From positions 1,352,677 through 1,416,676 of the forward strand of contig NW_019091364.1 of NCBI RefSeq assembly GCF_001949145.1: a stretch of DNA of 64,000 nt, in the 5' to 3' direction. Both the position numbers and the translations under genes were made by a program. The stretch's first letter is position 1. Every line of letters begins with the position of its first letter. Positions 55,975 through 64,000 of the stretch are shown piece after piece. Source of the stretch: Acanthaster planci (Eukaryota; Echinodermata; Asteroidea; Valvatida; Acanthasteridae). The notes beneath the pieces were generated by a model. It was given only the letters and a program-made list of their open reading frames with translations. It was not told the origin of the DNA and did no database searches.

Positions 55975-57502
55975 ATTTTAGTAGCATTTAGTAGCATTTT
56001 AATTGGAAACACGTAATTTTCCGAACCATTCTCATGAGGTTTGCGACAGGGTGTCAAGTGATGTCTGGATATGGAAGTTGGAACTCTTGAATTTTCAAGT
56101 TTTCTCTCAAAGTCCTCCACAAAATGGCTCTTTAACTCTTTGTGTATGACTTCTGGCATTCATTACCATTAGCACCCTGTCCCTATAATAAGGACAACGG
56201 AGTTCACTTTTTCAAACTTCAGACCTTGAGGATCCATTTGTAATCCTAGTAGCTCTAGTTTGGGTAAATTTTGACAATATTTAAGCGAGAAAACCAGAAT
56301 TTTTTTTACCCGAGTTCGGCGAAAGACAACATGCCATTTTGTTTCATGTCTGGTTACCTGACCCAGCTTTTGTGGCTATACTGAATTTCATAAAAGAAAT
56401 TGCTATGGTTCCAGGTTAAAGAACCAGACTACATGCGCGAATTTGTCTTCATTCGCAGCTCTTCGTCGCGTCATTTTACGCTGCCGTTTTTCCCCATAAT
56501 TTCCCTTAAAAACCAAAGCCCTTCCCTCTTTTCTTCCTGATATGAAAGAGGACATCACTGCCCGCTTATTTCGAAAATGTGGACTTTGTATCCTTATTAT
56601 AGGAACAGGGTGCTAATGGGAATGAATGCCAGACTTCCTAAGGAAGCAAAGGTGATTTGGGAAGTTTATGTAAATTTTGACAAGATTTTCTTTATACAGA
56701 TGCCAGTAATTTTTCCCTACAGTGACCTTTTAATCGTCAGAAAGTAAAAACATGTCCAGAAAAGTTCATTTCAGGGAGGGAAAAAACAAGTTTACATAGA
56801 AAACACAACTTTTCAGACCAGTCTCATACGGTGTATGCACAGGGTGTCGGGTAGCATCCTACATGGAACTCTTTCTAGAAAAATAGTATTTGTGGCAAAA
56901 CGTATGCACGAAACCAGATATATATGTCATACAGTGAAATTTATAAGTCAGGCCTACTGTCGTCAGTTGTACCAGTACAGATGCAAAAGGAAAAGCACAG
57001 TCCGTACCGCTCCAAGTTCAGATATCCACTTCTCAACTTTTCTTCCTCAGTAAGTCTTCTTTGTATACAAAGGGTTGAAGAGCCACCTCTTGGAGGACTT
57101 TGGAAAAAAATTTGAAATTTTAACGTTTTGGCAGTGTAATATATGTAGAGTCCAAAACAGAAGGATTGCCCCAAATTCTGCTGAGCTTCTCAAGGTCTGG
57201 AAAGCTATGAAGCTGTGAAATGTAAGATAAAAATGGGATGGAGTGTCAAAATCCTGTCCCAAAGTCTTTTAAATAGATCTGCCCAGGCTTGGATAAAAAT
57301 GATAAAAAGTTTTGGAAAGAGTTCCTTGTATGGAAGCCACTTGACACCCTGTGCACAAACCCTACGGGATTGGTCTGAAAAATTCTAAGTATTTTCTAAG
57401 TAAACGACCTGGGTTTTTCCCTCCTAAATTGAACTTTTCTGGACATGTTTTTTGCTTTCTGACTGCTAATAGGTCACTGTAGGGAGTATTTTCTGGCGTC
57501 CG
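55975..57502. mobile_element. compound fold-back elements (family 5)
   Basis: The main element, 56699-57502, has arms of about 185 bp. CTCCCTACAGTGACC-type, CAGAAAGYAAAAACATGTCC, AGAAAAGTTCA and GTGCACAGGGTGTC occur on the left (56703-56882) and as reverse complement on the right (57312-57500). To its left, a second inverted repeat pairs 56153-56193 with 56591-56633 (TTAGCACCCTGT, CCTATAATAAGGA). A third partial arm lies at 55985-56110. No transposase frame is visible. Confidence 0.7.
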
Positions 57503-57547
57503 TGAACTCTTCCCAAGGTATTATGTTGTGGTTTTGTTTTTTTACAG

Positions 57548-57670
57548 ATGATCTCTGTGCGCCTTGATTTGAATCAGCAAGGAAGGCTGGAACAAAATTT
57601 ATGCCTGCGCATATACAGCACTCGGGAAGAAAGGAGCAGTGAAGATGCATGCATACTGAACTGGAAGTGA
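57548..57670 (+). other. possible exon with 40-codon frame (low support)
   Basis: A strong acceptor (TTTTTTTACAG) is followed directly by an ATG frame of 40 codons beginning MISVRLDLNQQGRLEQ and ending at TGA. A good donor (TCAAAGTAAGTC) lies upstream near 55682 and could supply a non-coding first exon. There is no recognised homology and the frame is short. It may equally be chance sequence or part of a non-coding transcript. Confidence 0.2.
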
Positions 57671-59588
57671 AACAATTGACCTAGAGTGATATGAGATTGA
57701 GTATCAATGGACTTGCCTTCCCTTTGAGTTATCCAGGGTTAGCCTGCTGTGTGGAGCAAATCGAACCCAAAAGATGCACTACTTCTGAAACACAAGCTAA
57801 TTTTGCATTCTTATTTTATTGAGTCACTGTGCATCAGTCTAGCATCTCTATATACCAAGCGAATAAACAGTATTTCCAGATCATTTCCTCATAGCCATTC
57901 AAACAATGCATGCAAACCTCAACTAACCGCCAAGCATCAATAATAAATAACGAGCTCCTTAACCACTAACCATTAACCATACCAACCTCAACTAACCCTT
58001 GACCAGGTTCTTTTCAGAACCATACATAACCACATCCTGCGTGATCCTACCCCAAACCTTCATTTCTATATAACCCCCAGCAATTAAAACCAATATAATG
58101 TACAGCCATAAACCATAACCCAGTACTTATTACCAATTACTAATTTCCTGATTAAACTGGGGAATGTGATCTGTCAAAATGCTGAAAAAGACTGAAAAAA
58201 ATACTTTCTGCTCATGTGCTTTATTGCGCATGATGTTCTCTTTTGTATTAAAAAATCAACGTGGCATTTCTTGAACTCGTTTGAAATTTTAGAAATGCAA
58301 TAAGTTATTAAAAAATCACAGCAAATGCCTCCCAACTGGCAATTTTACATGGTCAAGTTTCTTTAAAATCCAACTTTGGCCCCCAATGAGAACTGTGCAG
58401 GAGTCCCTGGATATTAGAATAAAGGCATAGTCTTCAACAAACACCGGAAATCAAAATTAACCTCTGCAGCATCGGACTCTCAATCTTGACTCTGACTTTG
58501 AGAATTTCAAAAAAGGAGGAATTCATGGACATGACACAAGCTGCAGTCTTGGAAACGAGACTGGAGAAAATGAAAGGACAGTTGTGAGGAAGAAACCTTG
58601 ATGTATGGGAAAGAAAATGACTGGCTGTCTGGAATCGGTCCTGCAGAAGCTTTTCTCACTCCGAACCTCAAGAAATATCCATACAGGTGAGCCTTACCAG
58701 TTTAACAAATAATATTCATTTGATAGCACTTCACCCACAGATTCTGTGTTTGGAGCGGCCTAGAGCAAGTCACATAGGGCATTTGCCATAGCTGTGTAGC
58801 TGTCACAGCCCAAAAGAACCATACCTGATCGAAATGCTACCAAAGAACTAGACCATGACCACAGACTATGACCATGGGTATTGTGTGCATATGAATACTA
58901 GAGCGTGTGGCATATTTTGCACACTCTTCAGAGCTACATGTAACTTAACCCATTTCATCATAGAGGAAGTTTGGATAAGTGCTGGTGATTTTTCAATTAA
59001 TTTCTTGTAAATAGACATACTTTTAATATATCAAAATAATTAGTCACCACTTCAAACGATCAGAATCTGTGATGGAGGTGTTGTAAACCAAACACTGACT
59101 GATTTATCTCGTGGTGTAGTCAAGTTATCCTGAGGTGATCATCAAGTGTTTCGCAAAGTGAAGTGGGCAATATTTGCATCATATTTGATGAACGAATAAA
59201 ACGACATGGTTTTATCAGATTTTTAGCAACCTAGTTTCTATTCACACAGAGTGTGTGTACCAAAGAAAGAACAGCCATATTAACCCTAACTGCCAAGCAT
59301 ATTGTTTGGCTTACACCACACAGTACTACAAAATACTAAGTAGTAGCCTGAGCCTGAAGGACCTAGCGCTACAAATTACTACTTCTGGCTAGGTTACTTC
59401 CATTGTTACTTGTAAGGAGAACAATAAAGACATGCATTCATAGTGCCAAAGCACTGTATGGTACATTGTCTTATCTATTGTATCTTATGGCTTCACTGAA
59501 CAATAAAGTCATGTCCTCTTAGAAGTGACAGCGCTCAGTGCTACATTTTACTACAAGTAGTAATTTGTAGTATTATGTTGGGTTAGGG
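57671..59588. other. mostly non-coding; one exon-like segment
   Basis: Apart from the candidate exon at 58582-58686 I recognise nothing coding. A short hairpin (GCCAAGC / TTTGGCT) lies near 59296 and AT-rich simple sequence is common. Confidence 0.35.
58582..58686 (+). other. candidate coding exon upstream of the module array
   Basis: Bounded by AGGACAG and CATACAG followed by GTGAGC. The frame has 34 complete codons: CEEETLMYGKENDWLSGIG then PAEAFLTPNLKKYPY. It enters and leaves in phase 2, which is the entry phase of the B units at 60836, 61524, 62234 and 62793, so splicing into them would preserve the frame. Its start resembles the acidic end of the A units (NSGDEEE...LVQ). No homologue is recognised. 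Confidence 0.3.
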
Positions 59589-60185
59589 TTAAAGGAACCA
59601 GGAAATGAATTTTCCTTAGAATCACTTTTTCTGTATCTCTGTAATTTTCTTCCATGTACGAAAACTGTTTGACATTTTTTTGGAGTTACATGTACTGAAC
59701 AATGCACTTTTTCAAACATGAAAAATTGACCGAGCATTTCTGTACAAGTGAGGGCGCTTTTCCTTTTGCTTTGATGTAAATCCAAGAAGACATGGTTCAG
59801 GTTGCATGTTTTCATGTTCAAATTGTGAATCGTAAATTTGATATCTGGGAACACTTCTGTGAAAAGGATTTTTGCTGGATTATTGCCATATACTTACACA
59901 GCAATAAATTGCCAAAGAAAATAAAATCTGCCATAGCAGTGGTTAAAAACTCTAGAAATTTTCTGTGCACAAATCAGTGCAACATTGAAATTAAGTGCCT
60001 TGGATGACATAGTTCTGTTCATGAATATGCAAATAGCATCTGCATAAAAACCAAAAAAGCATCAAAGTATTGGTTAAAATTGCAAAAAGTACAATTTAAA
60101 ATAAGGTTCATTGAAACCCAAAGATGCAATTTCAAGGGTTTGTAGTGAAATTTCTAAAAATATTTCTATTTCCTGGTTCCTTTAA
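59589..60185. mobile_element. second TTAA-flanked MITE with perfect inverted ends
   Basis: TTAA plus AGGAACCAGGAAAT on the left and ATTTCCTGGTTCCT plus TTAA on the right form a perfect 14-bp terminal inverted repeat with a TTAA duplication. About 597 bp and no transposase frame. The ends differ from 20740-21343, so it is a distinct piggyBac-type family. Confidence 0.8.
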
Positions 60186-60466
60186 GTTGAATTTCTAGTG
60201 CTCTCTTCCTCCAAAGATGTTGTGAGTACCTGACAACAATTGAAAAAAAGATTTCTAAAAATTCTGTACCTAAAAATTTAGCTGTTTCGATCCTTGTCAA
60301 CATTGTGCTGTAAGCACTCACAATGTGCCCTATGCTTGTACCAAACACCGTCATCTTACATGTACCATTAGAGGGTGTTTTACAAATATTTTCCTTGATT
60401 TCCGAAGTGGGTAAGTTTCTCAATTTCTAATTAATGTCAACGTAAAAAAAATTGTTTTTTCTATAG

Positions 60467-63062
60467 AAACCACACTCTTCTGTGACGAGTGATCTGAAAC
60501 ACTGGAGATGAGGAAGAGGAAAGTTTGGTTAAGGTAAGTGATTACCCAAAACCGTGTTTTTCAAGTACATTTTTGATTTCCCAAGTGGGTACGTTTCTTT
60601 CTCATCTATGTCTAATGAATTAAAGGATTTCTTTTCATTTCTATAGGAACCAAAGTCTACTATGACGATTGAATTGAAACAGTGGAAATGAAGAAATGAA
60701 AGTTTGGTACACGGTAAGCTATCATCAAAAAAGTTTTTTCAAACCAATTCAACCATCACGCCAGGTGTCCTTTTACTCTGCAAATTACCCTTCTGATTTG
60801 ATTCTCATGATTAATTTTGCTTGATTTGGTTTCAGTGTCTGCTCAGAAGGTGTGACCATCCAAGTAGAGGCCGGGGGACAAGATTGCATGTTCACTAAGG
60901 TGAGGTAACCATTTTTTGCAGCTGTGAACATGCACAAAGACCCCCGGATGGCAGGATTCATCCGATTTAGCCGAGCGGATTGTTGCTGAAAATGGTACAA
61001 CCGGAGACGGGTCATCCGGAGAATTCACGACTTTCTTTGGATGCTCACAAGGTAACCACCAGAAATCTTGTTTTACAAGAACTTCCTTGATTTCTCAACT
61101 GGATAAATTTCTTGCTCTCCAGTTAATGTCTGATAAAGTAAAAGGATTTCTTTTTCATTTTTATAGGAATCACCCTCTGCTGTGAGTGAGCTAAGACAGT
61201 GGAGACAGAGAAAAGGAAAACTTGATAAAGGTAAGTTATCACAAACACTTGGTTTACAAATAATTCTTTGATTTCAAACTTTGTCTTAACGTGTCTTACT
61301 TTCTAATTACTGTCTGATAAAATAGAACCTCTTTTCATTTCCATAGGAACCACACTCTACTTTGACGAGTCAGCTGAACAGTAGATGAAAAAATGAAAGT
61401 TTGGGACAAGGTAAGTTTTCACTAAAACTTTGTTTCAAACCAATTCAACCAATGCACAGTATGGTGTCTTTTCACCCTTCAAATTTCTCATTGTTTGATT
61501 AATTTTGCTTGTTTTTGTTTCAGTGTCTGCCCAGAAGGTGTGACTGTCCAAGCAGAGGCCGCGGGACAAGATTGCATGTTCACTAAGGTGAGGTAACCAT
61601 TTCTTACAGGCGTGAACATGCACAAGAGACCCCTGAATTGCAGGATTCATCTGACTTGGACGAGGGCATTGTTGCTGAAAATGGTACAACACGAGACGGG
61701 TCATCCCAAGCAGAGGCTGGAGAATTCAGGACTTGCATGCTCATAAGGTAAGGTAACCACCAGAAATCCTGTCTTAAGGGTATTTAGTCCTTAATTTCTC
61801 AAGGGAGTAAATTTCTTTCTTTCTGACTAATGTCTGATAAATTCAAAGGAATTCTTTCCATTTCCACAGGAACCACATGTACTATGACGATTGAGCTGGA
61901 CAGTGGAGATGAAGAAAGTAGTTGTTTGGTACAAGGTAAGTTATCACCAAAAAGCTTGTTTTACAAAAACTTCCTGATTTCCAAAGTTAGTAAGTGTCTT
62001 ACTTTCTAATAATTGTCTGATAAAATAAAATGACTGCTTTTCATTTCCATAGGAACCACTCTCTACTTTGACGAGTGAGCTGAACAGAGGAGAGGAAGAA
62101 ATGAAAGTTTGACACAAGGTAAGCTATCACCAAAAACATTTTTTTTAAAAAACCAATTCAACCATTATACCAGTTGTCTTTTTACCCTTCCAATTTCTCA
62201 TCGCTTGTTTAATGTGGCTTGATTTTGTTTCAGAATCTGCGCGGAAGGTGTGACTGTCCAAATTGAGGCCAGGGAATTGACAAGTTGCATGTTCACTAAG
62301 GTAATGTAACCACCAAAAGCCCTGTTTTACAAGTACGTCCTTGATTTCTCAAGTGGGTGTATGTATCTTTCTCAGTAGTGGCTGACAAAATAAAAGGAAT
62401 TCTTTTCATTTCCATAGGAACCACTCTCTACTTTGACGAGGGGGCTGAACAGTAGTCACGAAGAAGAGGAACGTTTGGTACAAGGTAAGCTATCGCCAAA
62501 TCTCTGTTTTTAAAATGCTTCATTTCCCAAGTGAGTCAATTTCTTACTTTCTGATCACTGTCTGATAAAGTAAAAGGAATTCATTTCCTTTCCATAGGAA
62601 CCACTCTCTACTTTGACGAGTACGTGAGCTGAACAGTGGAGATGAAGCAGAGGAAAGTTTGGTTAAAGTAAGTTATCACCAAAAATTTGTTCTTTTTTTT
62701 TTTTCAAACCAATTCAACTATCACACCATTTGTTTTTTTTTTACCCTTCAAATTTCTCATTGTTTGATTAATTTTGCTTCATTTTGTTTCAGCATCTCCT
62801 CAGAAGGTGTGACTGTCCAAGTAGAGGCCGGGGGACAAGATTGCATGTTCACTAAGGTGAGGTAACCATTTCTTTCAGGTGTGAACATGCACAAGACCCC
62901 CGGATTGCAGGATTTATCCGATTTGGAGAAGGGGATTGTTGCTGAAAATGGTACAACAGGAGATGGGTCATCCCAAGTAAAGGCCGGGGAATTCACGAAT
63001 TGCATGTTCAAAAGGTGAGGTAACCATTTCTTACAGGCGTGAACATGCACAAGAACCCCGGA
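60467..63062 (+). repeat. tandem array of exon-like modules (A-A-B-C), about 700-bp period
   Basis: Four higher-order units are present, each with splice-like borders. A modules: 60467, 60647, 61167, 61347, 61870, 62053, 62418 and 62598, each about 64-70 bp between CATAG-type and GTAAG sites. B modules: 60836-60899, 61524-61587, 62234-62300 and 62793-62856. C modules: 60922-61051, 61610-61747 and 62879-63014, absent after the third B. A fifth C fragment ends near 63062. All B copies are open in one frame (EGVTVQVEAGGQDCMFTK-like), and the third differs by one inserted codon. C encodes IVAENGTTRDGSSQ, also frame-conserved from the internal GCAG sites. Most A copies contain stops. This is either a rapidly duplicating gene or its decaying remains. 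Confidence 0.6.
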
Positions 63063-64000
63063 TCATGGCAACCAGGCCTGGTGAAGTAACCCTTCATTTT
63101 TTATATCCAAGCAAACTTGAAACACTTTTGTTCAAGTCTGCTTCTGAACCATCCAGGGGAAGTTTCTTGAAATCACTTTTTTGAGCATTTATTTGGTCGC
63201 TAGCTTGACACCTTTGCTAAAGAGGGAAAAAAAGAGAAAAAGGATTGGTTTAGGAAAATTGATTTGAAAAGTCTGTCGGAATAGAAATAGATTTTTCTGA
63301 TGTTGGCCAAGGTTCCTTGTTTATGAATCAATTTTAAGTCAGTTCAGTGTTTTCCCAGAATGGTTCAGCTGCATGCTGTGATTGTGCGGTGGTGGGTTAT
63401 GTGTTGTGATTGTGCGGGGTGGTGGTCTCTCACAGGTCATCGGCTCAAATTGAGCATAGTTCCTGCAAGTCCAACTCTATATAAGGACTATGGGATCAGC
63501 TATATCCCGATGTCCTCAAGACGGGTGATGGGATCTTCTATATCCCTATATCCCCAACGAAAGACCAGCAGGACTATGGGATTTGCTATATCCCTATGTC
63601 CATCCAGGGGCGGATCTTGGGTGGCAATGAAAGGGGGGCAACCATAACTCAGCTCCTTGGGGAGCTTGCCTATTAAAATTATCTGAAGCTTCATATGCCA
63701 CAGTTTTCTCTTTGAGAGAATATATATACGATGGTAGTCATGGCAACAGCATTAAATATTTTATTGGGGTCTATGAAGATAAAATGAAAATTAATGGTCC
63801 ACTCATAAAAATTGTCTAGAGTAATGTTAGGGAACGTGCCCCTGGGTCCGTCCCTGCTGCAAGGCTCCACCAGCGGTCATCTGTAGGGCTTAGGTAACTT
63901 CCTTCAGGGACTTTTTTGATAGTAGTGAAACTTTCCGTTTCACTATAGGATTTTTTTCCTTTAGCTCAGTTGGATCTGTTATATCCTCTGAGAAGTGCAT
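63063..64000. other. right flank: short tandem repeats, no gene
   Basis: A three-unit repeat near 63487-63605 shares GGACTATGGGATCAGCTATA / TCCCTATGTCC-type blocks. The window ends in TTTAGCTCAGTTGGATCTG, which resembles a tRNA box A, but the box B region lies outside. I see no exon. Confidence 0.4.

Overview
The window is intron-rich animal nuclear DNA. Coding exons are flanked by canonical GT-AG sites. Non-coding sequence is full of short inverted-repeat elements, ACATGTACATGT runs and GGCCTA-rich patches, and there is one 521-base assembly gap. Gene content and repeat style suggest a marine invertebrate deuterostome, most likely an echinoderm; that placement is inference.

Layout: (1) 307-540, last exon of an unrecognised single-pass membrane protein on the + strand. 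(2) 5801-25232 (-), PSMC3IP/HOP2, with a 14.6-kb intron 2 that contains an intronless immunoglobulin-superfamily receptor gene (14268-16055, -). (3) 26840-34939 (+), SMARCAL1, all 15 coding exons, with a one-base break in exon 7. (4) 35807-38957 (-), ZNF622/REI1. (5) 40147-42592 (+), RPL37A. (6) 44865-48558 (-), a RETREG/FAM134 ER-phagy receptor. (7) 48909-53082 (+), CIR1. (8) 53.1-64 kb has no complete recognised gene. It holds degenerate tandem repeats, large fold-back elements, a TTAA-flanked MITE and an array of repeated exon-like modules at 60.4-63.1 kb.

The six recognised multi-exon genes alternate in strand, giving three head-to-head pairs: PSMC3IP/SMARCAL1, ZNF622/RPL37A and RETREG/CIR1. 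The last pair has only 350 bp between start codons. The gene set corresponds to pieces now split among the three human RETREG paralogue neighbourhoods (PSMC3IP-RETREG3, ZNF622-RETREG1, SMARCAL1-RPL37A near RETREG2), so the window looks like the unduplicated ancestral block. The genes are housekeeping functions: meiotic recombination, replication-fork repair, 60S ribosome maturation, a ribosomal protein, ER-phagy and Notch-pathway corepression or splicing.

The least explained sequence is the 60.4-63.1 kb array. It contains four copies of a ~64-bp exon-like unit that all stay open in one frame, with one in-frame insertion, together with a related second unit and a more decayed third one.
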